Of a stretch of DNA of 40,854 bases, positions 25,076 through 36,245 are shown piece by piece. Source of the stretch: an uncultured Alphaproteobacteria bacterium (GTDB taxonomy: Bacteria; Pseudomonadota; Alphaproteobacteria; Methylaequorales; Methylaequoraceae); NCBI GenBank assembly GCA_902526175.1, contig CABZJY010000005.1, positions 75,711 to 116,564 on the forward strand, read 5' to 3'. Each line of letters starts with the position of its first letter. The stretch's first letter is position 1. The notes under the pieces were generated by a model that ran no database searches, was not told where the DNA came from, and worked only from the letters and a program-made list of their open reading frames with translations. Made by a program: the position numbers and the translations under genes.

Positions 25076-25870
25076 ATGGATCATTTAACCAAATTAGAAA
25101 ATGAAAGTATTTTCATTTTAAGACAGGCATATAGTTCTATAAAGAATATTGCTATGCTATGGTCACTCGGCAAAGATTCTAATGTAATGGTGTGGCTTGC
25201 TTTTAAAGCATTTCTAGGCAAAATCCCATTCCCTCTAGTCCATGTTGACACCAAAAAAAAATTTAAGGAAATGTATGCTTTCAGAGATAAATATGAAAAG
25301 TTATGGAACTTAAATTTGATTTTAGGGGATTGCCCTCCCATATCCAAAATCGATCCATCTTTACCACCTGCTGCAAGGTCTGCTGCAAGAAAGACTGAAG
25401 GTTTAAAAAAAATATTAAATGAAAAAAAGTTTAAAGGAATAATTGCTGGAATTAGAAGAGATGAACAGAATACAAGAGCTAAAGAGAGGTTTTTTAGTCC
25501 AAGAGACGAGACAGGTAAATGGGATGTAAAAAATCAACCAGCTGAACTATGGAATAGTTTTAATACAGAGTATCCATCAAATGTTCATTTAAGAATACAC
25601 CCATTGCTTAGCTGGACAGAGATTGATATTTGGAGATATATCAAACGTGAGAATATACCTATTGTTGATTTATATTTTGCTCAAAATGGAAAAAGATATA
25701 GGTCACTTGGAGACAAAGACATCACTAAACCCGTTGAAAGCAATGCGTCCACACTGGATGAAATTATTAAAGAACTACAAAATACGAAAACCTCAGAGAG
25801 GTCAGGAAGATTAATGGATAAAGAAGAAGAAAATATTTTTGAGAAATTGAGATCAAAGGGGTACATGTAA
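25076..25870 (+). CDS. cysD: Sulfate adenylyltransferase subunit 2 (CysD)
   Basis: CysD is the ATP sulfurylase catalytic subunit, making APS from ATP and sulfate while CysN hydrolyses GTP. The PP-loop is 'LWSLGKDSNVMVWL' (SLGKDS at 30-35); 'GIRRDEQNTRAKERFFSPRD' (about 121-140) and 'HPLLSWTEIDIWRYI' are typical, with the C-terminal 'TKTSERSGRLMDKE'. At 264 residues it is slightly shorter than the roughly 300-residue classical CysD. It ends one base before the cysNC start. Confidence 0.96.
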   Translation: MDHLTKLENESIFILRQAYSSIKNIAMLWSLGKDSNVMVWLAFKAFLGKIPFPLVHVDTKKKFKEMYAFRDKYEKLWNLNLILGDCPPISKIDPSLPPAARSAARKTEGLKKILNEKKFKGIIAGIRRDEQNTRAKERFFSPRDETGKWDVKNQPAELWNSFNTEYPSNVHLRIHPLLSWTEIDIWRYIKRENIPIVDLYFAQNGKRYRSLGDKDITKPVESNASTLDEIIKELQNTKTSERSGRLMDKEEENIFEKLRSKGYM

Positions 25871-25871
25871 A

Positions 25872-27737
25872 TTGAACTTTAAACAAAATTCTGAAGATAC
25901 ATTAAGAGTCATAATTGTTGGACATGTCGATCATGGTAAATCTACTTTAATTGGAAAGTTACTTAGTGATTTAAATCAAATTCAAGAAGAAAAAATTAAT
26001 GATATAAAAAAAATTTGTAAGACTAGAGGTTTGAAATTTGAGTGGGCTTTTTTATTAGACGCACTAAAAACAGAGAGAGATCAAGGCATAACTATTGACA
26101 CAACGCAAATTTTTTTTAGGTCAGATAGAAGAAATTATGTTTTTATAGATGCTCCTGGCCACAAGGAGTTTTTAAAAAATATGATAACCGGGGCTACTTC
26201 AGCTCAGCTTGCAATTCTGATTATTGATGGTCTAGAAGGAATTCAAGAACAGACTAAAAGGCATGTATTTCTTTTAAGTCTTCTTGGGATTAAAGATGTA
26301 ATAGTTGTGATAAACAAAATGGATCTCATAAACTATGATAAAAATAAATTTGCTGATTTAGAAGCACAAATTTCAAAGTACTTAAAGAGTATAAATATAA
26401 AAATCACGGCAATTATTCCTATTTCAGCTTGGAATGGAGATAATATAGTGAGAAAAAAAACGTTGAGATGGTACAAAGGAAAGGTTCTATTAGAGGTATT
26501 AGACCAATTTAAAGATAATGCTGTGGACCATGGAATGCCACTTAGATTTGTGGTTCAAGATATTTATAAAATAAGTGAAAAAAGAATTTTAGTAGGAAGA
26601 GTTGAATCAGGTAAATTGAAAAAGAAATCAAAATATGTAATTTCCCCAAGTAATACAAAAGTATCAATTAAATCATTTGAGATTTGGCCCAAATCAACAA
26701 AAAATGAATATGTAACAGGTGAATGTATTGGTTTAGAATTAAATGAAAAGATTTTTGTTGAAAAAGGAAATGTTTTATCAGAAATCACTAGGTCACCGTC
26801 TCTAACTAACACATTCGAAGCAAGAATATTTTGGTTTTCTAATCAAAGATTAAGAATTAATAAAAAATATAAAATCAAGATCAATACCACAGATTACGAA
26901 ATTATTTTTTCAAAAATAAAAAAAATAATTAATATCGATGATTTGACTGAAAAAAAAAATGACGATGTAGAGAAAAATAATGTTGCTGATGTTTTAATTG
27001 ATTCTGAGTCAATCTTATGCATAGATAATTTTGAGTTAGTTAATAATACAGGAAAATTTTCAGTGATTGATCAATTTGAAGTTGTTGGTGGGGGTGTAGT
27101 TAAATCAGCAAGTAAGTCAGAATTAATTGATTCACACATTAGAATAAATGAGAATGTAAAATCTGAAGATTTCTTTGTTAATGAAATTGATAGAGTTTTA
27201 AAGGTTGGTCACAGACCTGGAATTTTGTGGTTAACAGGATTGTCTGGTTCAGGCAAAAGTACCATTGCAAAGGAAGTTGAAAAAAAACTTTTCCTAAAAG
27301 GATATAATATTTTTTCTTTAGATGGAGATAATTTGAGACAAGGACTAAATAGAGATTTAGATTTTATGCCTGAAAGTAGAGTAGAAAATATTAGAAGAAC
27401 AGCAGAGGTTGCTTCGCTATTTGTGAGTGCTGGATTCATAGTATTAATTTCATTAATTTCTCCTTACAAAGTAGATAGAAACAAAGCTAGAGCAATAAGA
27501 CCTGAGGTTTTTAAAGAAATTTTTATAAAGGCTTCGATTGAAGAATGTGAAAAAAGAGATGTCAAAGGTTTGTACGCTAAAGCAAGATCAGGAAGAATTA
27601 AAAATTTTACAGGTATAACTGCCCCTTATGAAGAACCTAATAAACCTGAATTGATTATAGATACTGAAAAAAATGGAATCTTAGAATGTTCAAAAATGCT
27701 TGAGAAATTCGTTGAAAAAGAGTTTGGAAAAAAATAA
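25872..27737 (+). CDS. cysNC: Bifunctional sulfate adenylyltransferase subunit 1 / APS kinase (CysNC)
   Basis: A two-domain protein: an EF-Tu-like GTPase (CysN, about residues 1-430) that powers CysD, and an APS kinase (CysC, about 440-621) that would make PAPS. GTPase motifs are 'GHVDHGKST' (17-25), 'DAPGH' (93-97) and 'NKMD' (148-151). The kinase P-loop is 'GLSGSGKST' (about 456-464), with 'DGDNLRQGLNRDL', 'SLISPYKVDR' and 'GLYAKARSGRIKNFTGI'. The G1 loop 'GHVDHGKST' differs from the 'GSVDDGKST' of enterobacterial CysN and fits the alphaproteobacterial branch. The start is TTG at 25872. The last 23 residues before the stop are family-typical. Confidence 0.95.
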   Translation: MNFKQNSEDTLRVIIVGHVDHGKSTLIGKLLSDLNQIQEEKINDIKKICKTRGLKFEWAFLLDALKTERDQGITIDTTQIFFRSDRRNYVFIDAPGHKEFLKNMITGATSAQLAILIIDGLEGIQEQTKRHVFLLSLLGIKDVIVVINKMDLINYDKNKFADLEAQISKYLKSINIKITAIIPISAWNGDNIVRKKTLRWYKGKVLLEVLDQFKDNAVDHGMPLRFVVQDIYKISEKRILVGRVESGKLKKKSKYVISPSNTKVSIKSFEIWPKSTKNEYVTGECIGLELNEKIFVEKGNVLSEITRSPSLTNTFEARIFWFSNQRLRINKKYKIKINTTDYEIIFSKIKKIINIDDLTEKKNDDVEKNNVADVLIDSESILCIDNFELVNNTGKFSVIDQFEVVGGGVVKSASKSELIDSHIRINENVKSEDFFVNEIDRVLKVGHRPGILWLTGLSGSGKSTIAKEVEKKLFLKGYNIFSLDGDNLRQGLNRDLDFMPESRVENIRRTAEVASLFVSAGFIVLISLISPYKVDRNKARAIRPEVFKEIFIKASIEECEKRDVKGLYAKARSGRIKNFTGITAPYEEPNKPELIIDTEKNGILECSKMLEKFVEKEFGKK

Positions 27738-27748
27738 AGATTTATATA

Positions 27749-27776
27749 TTGACAAATGATTTTTTTTGATTATTTT
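27749..27776 (+). promoter_or_regulatory. Sigma-70-type promoter of groES-groEL
   Basis: A perfect TTGACA (27749-27754), a 16-base spacer and TATTTT (27771-27776). The -10 box overlaps the first bases of the CIRCE operator, so a bound HrcA would block polymerase. Confidence 0.65.
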
Positions 27777-27801
27777 AGCACTCATAAGCACTAAGTGCTA
27801 A
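27775..27801 (+). promoter_or_regulatory. CIRCE operator (HrcA site) before groES
   Basis: TTAGCACTC (27775-27783), 9 bases, then AAGTGCTAA (27793-27801). This is the CIRCE consensus TTAGCACTC-N9-GAGTGCTAA with one mismatch at the start of the right arm. It implies heat-inducible repression by HrcA, whose gene is not in the window. Confidence 0.93.
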
Positions 27802-27832
27802 CAATAAACTAACTCTACTTTAGGAGATTTTA

Positions 27833-29798
<1,966 letters not shown>

Positions 29799-29823
29799 TC
29801 CTCATTACACTCAATTACAAATT

Positions 29824-29855
29824 AAAAAAGGGCAGATTTCCTGCCCTTTTTTTTT
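29824..29855 (+). terminator. Rho-independent terminator of groESL
   Basis: AAAAAAGGGCAG (29824-29835), loop ATTTC, CTGCCCTTTTTT (29841-29852), with further T to 29855. It is a canonical terminator, and the A/T ends also allow function on the minus strand. Confidence 0.92.
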
Positions 29856-29936
29856 GCAAAGAAAATTCATTTATCTTAGACAGCTCTAAAGTTTTGACTT
29901 TTTATAACAAAATACTGATACTAAACTTAAGAAAAT

Positions 29937-30380
29937 TCATCTTTGATAGTCTTGCCTTGAATCAGTTTTAAATATATTTAACCAGGTATCTTTTTTAGTT
30001 TTGTCGATTTCTACAGAATTAAACCCGCATTTCAATAAAAAAATTAGTTGGTCTGGTAAAATCTGACCTGAAGCTCGAATTTCATTTTTATAAGAAAAAA
30101 TCTCTCTTAAGTCTCTTGCTATGCTAAAGGGTCTTCCATCTTTGAAGTTTAAAAATCTAACATTTATTAAGCTAAAAATTATAATGTGTTGAGAAATATC
30201 CTCGATTTTGTCATCTGAATTTAGTAATAAACCATTTTTCTTTTGTGACGAGATTTTTGTAATATTTTCTAAGAAAAATGATTTTGTAAATAAAACACAG
30301 TTAAATTTTTGATATTCATCAAGATTTACAATCTCATTATAAGAATTTATTTTTATTAAACCTTTTTCAGTTATTATCAT
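29937..30380 (-). CDS. DUF934 family protein of the sulfite reductase operon
   Basis: The 147-residue protein is of the DUF934 family, found next to cysI in proteobacteria. The signature 'LINVRFLNFKDGRPFSIARDLRE' region (about residues 73-95; first part hydrophobic) is followed by 'EIRASGQILPDQLIFLLKCGFNSVEI', matching the family core. It overlaps cysI by 14 bases and is the last gene of the operon. Its exact role is not known; an auxiliary function for sulfite reductase is assumed from context. Confidence 0.88.
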   Translation of the reverse strand: MIITEKGLIKINSYNEIVNLDEYQKFNCVLFTKSFFLENITKISSQKKNGLLLNSDDKIEDISQHIIIFSLINVRFLNFKDGRPFSIARDLREIFSYKNEIRASGQILPDQLIFLLKCGFNSVEIDKTKKDTWLNIFKTDSRQDYQR

Positions 30381-32007
30381 AAAGTGCTTCTTGAAAAGGT
30401 TTAAGGCCTATTTGTTCAAGTGTTTGAATAAAAGTCTGATTTTTATTGTCCCTTTTTTCCAGATATACATCAAGGATTTTGTCTATCGCTGGAATGATTT
30501 CAGAGCTAGAAAAAGAAGATCCTATTATTTTTCCAATACTTGCATTTTCTTTTGAAGAACCACCAAGAGTGATTTGGTAAAATTCTTGACCATTTTTATC
30601 AAGTCCAAGAATACCAATATTTCCAACATGATGATGCCCACAAGCATTAATGCACCCTGATATTTTTATTTTTAAAGGACCAATCTCGTCTTGTTTTTTT
30701 TTGGCCTCAAAAAAATTTGTAATTTTTTGTGCTATTGGGATAGATCTAGCTGTTGCCAATGCACAATAATCCATGCCAGGGCAACATATAGAGTCGGTTA
30801 GCAATCCAATATTAGGAGTAGCAAGTGTAATTGAGTCTAGAATTTTCCAAACTTCAAAAAGATCTGTGATTTTAATATGCGGTATAACAAGGTTTTGTTC
30901 ATGAGTGACTCTTATTTCTCCAAAAGAATATTTTTCAGCTAATTCTGCTAGGTGAATCATTTGTTTATAGTCCATATCACCAGGTGGATAGTTCTTTGAC
31001 TTCAATGATACTAAAACTATTTTGTATCCTTTTACTTTGTGATTAAGAGTATTAAATTTTAACCATTTTTCAAAATTAGGATTTTTAGGAAATTCAGGAT
31101 TAATTTTGCCAACAGTTTCAAGGCTTGGGAGTTTGAAATAATTTTTTATTTTATCAATCTCAATTCCTTTCAATGCAGTTTTTTTCTGTTTCAAAAGCTT
31201 AAAACGATCTTCAACCAATTTTTTGAAATGCTCAATTCCAAGCTCATTTACAAGTATTTTAATTCTAGCTTTGTAAATATTATCTCTTCTACCAAGACTA
31301 TTATAAATGTTTAGTATAGCCTCAAGATAAGTTAGTAAGTTTTTCTTACTGACAAAATCACTAATTTTTTTTGCAATAAATGGCGATCTACCTTGACCTC
31401 CACCGACAAAAATCTGAAAGCCTATTTCTTTCCTTTTTATTATTTTAATACCAATATCGTGTACTAAAATACCAGCCCTATCTTCATTACAACCTATAAC
31501 AGCAATTTTAAATTTTCTTGGTAAAAAAGAAAATTCAGGATGAAAAGTTGACCATTTTCTAATGATTTCACACCATGGTCGCGGATCTTCAATTTCTTCT
31601 GGTAGCAAACCAGCCAAATGATCAGCAGTTACATTTCTGATACAATTCCCGGAAGTTTGAATTGCATGCATTTCTACTTTAGCTAGATTTCTTAGAATTT
31701 TAGGTATGTCAATCAGTTTTGGCCAATTGAATTGAATATTTTGTCTTGTTGTAAAATGTCCATATCCTCTATCATACTTTTTTGAAATATAAGCTAACAT
31801 TTTAAGTTGTTTTGAAGACAATTCACCATACGGTATTGCAACTCTAAGCATATAAGCGTGAAGTTGAAGATACAAACCATTCATTAGTCTTAGAGGCTTA
31901 AATTCATCTTCTGTTAAGTCGCCACTAATTCTTCTTTTAATTTGTTTTGTAAATTGTTTAACCCTATTAATAACCAGCTTGCTATCAAATTCATCGTATC
32001 TATACAT
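30367..32007 (-). CDS. cysI: Sulfite reductase, siroheme/4Fe-4S hemoprotein (CysI/Sir-type)
   Basis: The 546-residue enzyme reduces sulfite to sulfide with siroheme and a 4Fe-4S cluster. Cluster ligands are visible as 'CCPGMDYC' (Cys-x5-Cys) and 'SGCINACGHHHVGNIG' (Cys-x3-Cys). The N-terminal half has 'TTRQNIQFNW' and 'TSGNCIRNVTADHLAG'. By homology it belongs to the ferredoxin/NirA-like group common in alphaproteobacteria, and no cysJ is present. It sits between DUF2849 (8-base overlap) and DUF934 (14-base overlap). A siroheme synthase (cysG), often first in such operons, is absent here. Together with cysH-cysD-cysNC it completes sulfate assimilation. Confidence 0.93.
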   Translation of the reverse strand: MYRYDEFDSKLVINRVKQFTKQIKRRISGDLTEDEFKPLRLMNGLYLQLHAYMLRVAIPYGELSSKQLKMLAYISKKYDRGYGHFTTRQNIQFNWPKLIDIPKILRNLAKVEMHAIQTSGNCIRNVTADHLAGLLPEEIEDPRPWCEIIRKWSTFHPEFSFLPRKFKIAVIGCNEDRAGILVHDIGIKIIKRKEIGFQIFVGGGQGRSPFIAKKISDFVSKKNLLTYLEAILNIYNSLGRRDNIYKARIKILVNELGIEHFKKLVEDRFKLLKQKKTALKGIEIDKIKNYFKLPSLETVGKINPEFPKNPNFEKWLKFNTLNHKVKGYKIVLVSLKSKNYPPGDMDYKQMIHLAELAEKYSFGEIRVTHEQNLVIPHIKITDLFEVWKILDSITLATPNIGLLTDSICCPGMDYCALATARSIPIAQKITNFFEAKKKQDEIGPLKIKISGCINACGHHHVGNIGILGLDKNGQEFYQITLGGSSKENASIGKIIGSSFSSSEIIPAIDKILDVYLEKRDNKNQTFIQTLEQIGLKPFQEALYDNN

Positions 32008-32290
32008 TTTTAAAATCCTTAATGTTTATACCTTTAAACCTTATTCTTTCTCTTAATTTAGTAATTTTTCCATCATCATCAAGCTCAACAAGATAAGGAT
32101 TAATAATATTATTTTGTTTAAGTTCCGCTGACACTTTTTCTTGGAATTTTTCAAGTTCTTCCTTCATAATTCTTTTTGCAGATATAAAATCTCTGACCCA
32201 GCCATTTTGTTCCGAATAAAATACAACATCTCCACTAATCAGATCATTTGCAGAATATACAAATATATTTGCTTTAAGTTTTTTTGCCAT
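32000..32290 (-). CDS. DUF2849 family protein of the sulfite reductase operon
   Basis: A 96-residue protein of the DUF2849 family, which in alphaproteobacteria is found almost only with cysI. Visible conserved text: 'LKANIFVYSANDLISGDVVFY' region near the start (residues 5-25), 'GWVRDFISAKRI' and the C-terminal 'LRERIRFKGINI'. Function is unknown; a link to sulfite reductase is inferred. It starts the operon, and its stop overlaps the cysI start by 8 bases. Upstream is a 128-base divergent region to lysS. Confidence 0.85.
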   Translation of the reverse strand: MAKKLKANIFVYSANDLISGDVVFYSEQNGWVRDFISAKRIMKEELEKFQEKVSAELKQNNIINPYLVELDDDGKITKLRERIRFKGINIKDFKNV

Positions 32291-32427
32291 TGTTATAAGG
32301 GTATATTAAAATTTATCATAAGTATTACATATTAATGATGTTTAATAAGATATACCACAAAATATAAATGTAAAATATAAATAATATAATTGTTTAAAAA
32401 TATTTTTTTTTTAATAAATTGGGCATT

Positions 32428-33987
32428 ATGGATATAAATAAAATCAAATCATGGCCTTTTGAAGAAGCAAAAAAACTTGCTACCAGACTAAAGAGTAGTA
32501 AGAAAAAAACCTGTATATTTGAAACTGGTTATGGACCTTCTGGATTACCGCATATTGGTACATTTGGAGAAGTTTTAAGAACTTGTATGGTAATTAAGGC
32601 TTTCAAGAAATTAACAGATATTGACACAAAATTAATTGTTTTTTCAGATGATATGGACGGGTTAAGGAAGGTACCTGATAATTTACCGAATAAAGAAATT
32701 TTAGAAATGAATTTACACAAATCCTTATCCTCAATTCCTGATCCATTTGAAAAATTTAATAGTTTTTCAGAACATAACAATTTTAGGTTGAATCAATTTT
32801 TAAAAAGATTTGATTTTGATTACTCATTCCAGTCTTCAACACAACTTTATAAACATGGTTTTTTTAATGAGGGGCTAAAAAAAATTTTGATTAACTATGA
32901 AAAAATTAGAAATATAATTATTCCAACTCTTGGAAAAGAACGAAGAAAAACGTATTCACCATTTTTGCCAATATGTAAAAAAACTCAAAAAGTTCTTGAA
33001 GTAAAAGTTGAAGAAATTGATACAACTGACTTTACAATTAATTATTACGATAGTGATCTAAAAAAATATCAAAATATTTCAATTTTAGATGGAAACTGTA
33101 AGTTACAATGGAAAGTTGATTGGGCAATGAGGTGGTATGTTCTTGGCATTGACTATGAAATGAATGGCAAGGACCTTATTGAATCTTTTATTCTTTCAAG
33201 CAAAATTAATAAAATTTTGGGTGGAAATCCACCAAATAATTTAACTTATGAATTATTCTTAGATGCAAATGGTGAGAAAATTTCTAAATCTGTTGGAAAT
33301 GGGATATCAGTTGATGATTGGTTGCAGTTTTCACCCAAAGAAAGCTTAAAATTGTTTATGTACCAGTCTCCTAGAAAAGCCAAAAGACTTTTTTTTGATG
33401 TTATACCAAAAGCAACAGATGAACTTATTAAGTTTAAAAATATTTTTCCAGAACAAAATCAAATTGATCAATATAATAACCCTATATGGTTTATTGATGA
33501 AAAAAATTCAGAAACTCTCCCGGAAAATCTTACATTTAACATGATACTAAATTTAGCAAGTGTCTGTAACGCTGAAGATAGCAGTGTTCTTTGGGGATTT
33601 ATAGAAAGTTATTATCCTCAGATAGATAAAAATAAAAACATGTTTTTAAGCGAATTACTTGATCATGGTGTGAACTATTATAAGCAGTTTATTTTACCAA
33701 AAAAAAAATACAGAAAACCAACTGATAAAGAAAAAAAAGCCCTTGAAATATTAATTAATAGATTGAAGAAATTTCAAGATAAAGATTTATCAGCAGTTGA
33801 AATTCAGAATAATATATATGAAATCGGAAGAAATAATGGTTTTGAAAATTTGAAGGAATGGTTTACTTCGTTTTATGAGGTAATACTTGGACAAGAAGAA
33901 GGCCCTAGATTAGGGTCATTTATAAAATTTTATAGTATTAAAAAAACTGTAGAGCTAATGGAATCAAAGCTAACTTATAAATCATAA
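32428..33987 (+). CDS. lysS: Class I lysyl-tRNA synthetase
   Basis: This is the archaeal-type class I LysRS, used instead of class II LysRS in most alphaproteobacteria. Class I motifs: 'FETGYGPSGLPHIGTFGEV' (HIGH equivalent HIGT) and 'DANGEKISKSVGNG' (KMSKS equivalent KISKS). 'VFSDDMDGLRKVP' and 'LQWKVDWAMRWYVLGIDYEMNGKDL' region (around residues 230-254) are also diagnostic. I start at ATG 32428 (519 residues); a TTG 9 bases upstream is possible. It begins a tight plus-strand run that reaches meaB. Confidence 0.97.
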   Translation: MDINKIKSWPFEEAKKLATRLKSSKKKTCIFETGYGPSGLPHIGTFGEVLRTCMVIKAFKKLTDIDTKLIVFSDDMDGLRKVPDNLPNKEILEMNLHKSLSSIPDPFEKFNSFSEHNNFRLNQFLKRFDFDYSFQSSTQLYKHGFFNEGLKKILINYEKIRNIIIPTLGKERRKTYSPFLPICKKTQKVLEVKVEEIDTTDFTINYYDSDLKKYQNISILDGNCKLQWKVDWAMRWYVLGIDYEMNGKDLIESFILSSKINKILGGNPPNNLTYELFLDANGEKISKSVGNGISVDDWLQFSPKESLKLFMYQSPRKAKRLFFDVIPKATDELIKFKNIFPEQNQIDQYNNPIWFIDEKNSETLPENLTFNMILNLASVCNAEDSSVLWGFIESYYPQIDKNKNMFLSELLDHGVNYYKQFILPKKKYRKPTDKEKKALEILINRLKKFQDKDLSAVEIQNNIYEIGRNNGFENLKEWFTSFYEVILGQEEGPRLGSFIKFYSIKKTVELMESKLTYKS

Positions 33988-33990
33988 ATA

Positions 33991-34317
33991 ATGCAAAATT
34001 GTGAATATTTATTTAGAATCTTCTCTAATGAACAATGGGAAATTGTAAAGCAGAAAAAAGAACTTAAGCTCAAAGAAATTGAAACAAACTTTAATTTTAT
34101 TCATCTTTGTACTGAAAAGCAATTATTAGATACAATACGTGTTCACTTCAAAAATATAGAGGAAATAGTTATTCTTAGATTAAGCACAAGAGGATTAGAA
34201 TCTAATTTAAAGTGGGAAATGTCGAGAAACAATGATTTATTCCCCCATTATTATGGTGATATAAGTTTTGATAATATTATTGATTTTAAAAAAATAAAGG
34301 TAAACAAAAATAATTAA
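33991..34317 (+). CDS. DUF952 family protein
   Basis: The 108-residue product matches DUF952: 'YLFRIFSNEQWEIVK' at the start, 'NFIHLCTEKQLLDTIRVHF', 'LRLSTRGLESNLKWE' and 'LFPHYYGDISFDNI'. The function of DUF952 proteins is not established; they are distantly related to ADP-ribosyltransferase-like folds. It is often found next to pyrD, as here: its TAA stop shares an A with the pyrD ATG (TAATG). Confidence 0.86.
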   Translation: MQNCEYLFRIFSNEQWEIVKQKKELKLKEIETNFNFIHLCTEKQLLDTIRVHFKNIEEIVILRLSTRGLESNLKWEMSRNNDLFPHYYGDISFDNIIDFKKIKVNKNN

Positions 34318-35375
34318 TGAACTATTCACTAATAAAATATTTTAGATTTATTCCTCCAGAACTTGCACATTTTTTTTTCTTAAAATTAATAGGTTTAGAG
34401 ATTATTGAAAAAAAGTATTTTAATGAAAACTTAAAAATATCATTGTGGGGTAAAACATTCTCTAATCCTTTAGGATTAGCTGCCGGATTTGATAAAAATG
34501 CAGAATCGATTTCAGGTTTGTTTTCATTAGGGTTTGGATTCGTTGAGGTAGGAACAATTACACCATTGATGCAAAAAGGTAATAAGAAACCAAGGGTTTT
34601 TAGACTACCAGAGTATGAGGCTGTTATACAAAGATTGGGTTTTAATAATGAAGGATCAAAAAATGCATTAAAAAATATTGAGAAATATGCAAAAGACAAA
34701 GCAAATAATATTCTAGGGATAAATATTGGAAAAAATTCTGAAACGAAAGATGCAGAGGTGGATTATATAAATTTGCTTAAACTTTTTAGTAAATACTCAG
34801 ATTACATTGTTTTAAATATCTCGTCTCCCAATACACCTGGGCTGAGAGAGCTACAGAAAAAGCAAAATATTGAGGATTTTTTAATTAGTATAAAAAAAAA
34901 TAACCATGATAAAGTGCCAATATTACTGAAAATTTCTCCAGATATTTCTGATGACGACTTACAAAATATTTGTGAATTAGTGAAAACAAAAAATTTAATT
35001 GATGGACTTATAGTTTCAAATACGACGATAAGTAGAGAAATGATTAAAACAAAACCAATCAAGGATTCATGGAAAATTCATGAAGCTGGCGGTTTATCAG
35101 GACCTCCATTACTAAATTTATCTAATAAAATTCTCGCCAAAACGTATGCGGCTACTAATGGAAAGATCCCTATAATTGGTGTAGGAGGTGTTTCATCAGC
35201 CAAAGATGCATTTGAAAAGATAGCCTTGGGCGCATCTTTGATTCAGCTGTATACTGCTTTAATTTATAAAGGACCAAATATAGTTGTTGAAATACTAAAT
35301 GGACTTTCAAAACTCTTAAAAGAAAAAGGTTTTGAAGATTTAAAATCTGCTATTGGGCATAAAGTAAAGGTATAA
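34317..35375 (+). CDS. pyrD: Dihydroorotate dehydrogenase, quinone-type (PyrD class 2)
   Basis: PyrD oxidises dihydroorotate to orotate and passes electrons to the membrane quinone pool. The class 2 N-terminal membrane-binding helices ('PPELAHFFFLKLIGLE') precede the FMN barrel: 'NPLGLAAGFDKNAE', 'GFVEVGTITPLMQKGN', 'PRVFRLPEYEAVIQRLGFNN', 'INISKNSET'-type 'GINIGKNSET', 'NISSPNTPGLR' and 'IGVGGVSSAKDAFEKI'. The catalytic serine of the class is in the 'VSSPNTPG'-equivalent loop. Length 352 is normal. It is coupled to DUF952 and 2 bases before the HAD gene. Confidence 0.97.
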   Translation: MNYSLIKYFRFIPPELAHFFFLKLIGLEIIEKKYFNENLKISLWGKTFSNPLGLAAGFDKNAESISGLFSLGFGFVEVGTITPLMQKGNKKPRVFRLPEYEAVIQRLGFNNEGSKNALKNIEKYAKDKANNILGINIGKNSETKDAEVDYINLLKLFSKYSDYIVLNISSPNTPGLRELQKKQNIEDFLISIKKNNHDKVPILLKISPDISDDDLQNICELVKTKNLIDGLIVSNTTISREMIKTKPIKDSWKIHEAGGLSGPPLLNLSNKILAKTYAATNGKIPIIGVGGVSSAKDAFEKIALGASLIQLYTALIYKGPNIVVEILNGLSKLLKEKGFEDLKSAIGHKVKV

Positions 35376-35377
35376 AG

Positions 35378-36232
35378 ATGAAAGATATAAATATTATAAA
35401 CAAAATTTCAGTAATTGAGAAAGATTATTCTCTATTTTTAATTGACTTGTGGGGCGTTATACACAACGGTATAAAAATATTCCCTGAAATTCTTGAAGTT
35501 TTGAGAAATTTACAAAAAAAAAAAAAAGAAATTATTTTTATAACAAATGCACCGAGAAGAGCTTTAGTTATTGAAAACCAACTTACTGAATTTGGAATAG
35601 ATAGAAAATTATACTCAAGAGTTATTTCATCTGGAGAAATTACTTGGAGATATTTATTTGAAAAATTTAGAGATAAGAATGTAAATATTCTTCATATTGG
35701 ACCGCCGAGAGATAATCATTTAATTGAAGGGCTTTCTTATAAAAAAGTAAGCATACCAGAAGAAGCTGAAATAATTGTGAATACTGGTCCTTGGGGTGAT
35801 AATGATAAGTTAGAAAACTACAAAAATATTCTAGACCAATCTTTAAAAAATAAACTTCCAATGATTTGTTCAAATCCTGACAAAGAAGTAATAAGAGGTG
35901 ACAAATTCATGATATGTGCTGGTAAATTAGCTGAGTATTATGAGGAAAAGGGAGGTGCAGTTAAATATTTTGGCAAGCCGTATCCTGAGATTTATAGCCA
36001 TATTTTTAAAAGTATTAATTTTATTAACAAAAAAAAAATACTTGTAATAGGCGATTCTTTGGAAAATGATATTAAAGGCGCAAATTTACAAAAGTGCGAT
36101 AGTTTATTAGTTTCTAATGGAATTCATAGGGAATTTAACAATGGAGTAGGAAAAATTTCAAAAAATATTTATAATCTTATTGCTTTAAAGAAGATTTACC
36201 CTAACTTTATAAGTTATAATTTATCATGGTAG
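35378..36232 (+). CDS. HAD-superfamily class IIA hydrolase (TIGR01459 type)
   Basis: A HAD phosphatase of the NagD-like IIA class, in the TIGR01459 group of alphaproteobacteria with unknown substrate. Motif I is '[12 protein letters not shown]' (Asp-x-Trp-Gly-Val), motif II 'IFITNAPR', and motif III/IV '[18 protein letters not shown]'. '[11 protein letters not shown]' is the usual class IIA 'GKPxPxIY'. The length is 284 residues. In motif I the second aspartate is replaced by tryptophan, which is standard for this subfamily. Co-transcribed with pyrD and scpA. Confidence 0.9.
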   Translation: MKDINIINKISVIEKDYSLFLIDLWGVIHNGIKIFPEILEVLRNLQKKKKEIIFITNAPRRALVIENQLTEFGIDRKLYSRVISSGEITWRYLFEKFRDKNVNILHIGPPRDNHLIEGLSYKKVSIPEEAEIIVNTGPWGDNDKLENYKNILDQSLKNKLPMICSNPDKEVIRGDKFMICAGKLAEYYEEKGGAVKYFGKPYPEIYSHIFKSINFINKKKILVIGDSLENDIKGANLQKCDSLLVSNGIHREFNNGVGKISKNIYNLIALKKIYPNFISYNLSW

Positions 36233-36245
36233 TATAGGAAAAAAA

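Noticed and set aside
32298-32356. GGTATAT...ATATACC inverted repeat in the lysS-DUF2849 gap
   Set aside because: The arms are only 7-8 A/T-rich bases about 43 bases apart; this is expected by chance in such sequence.
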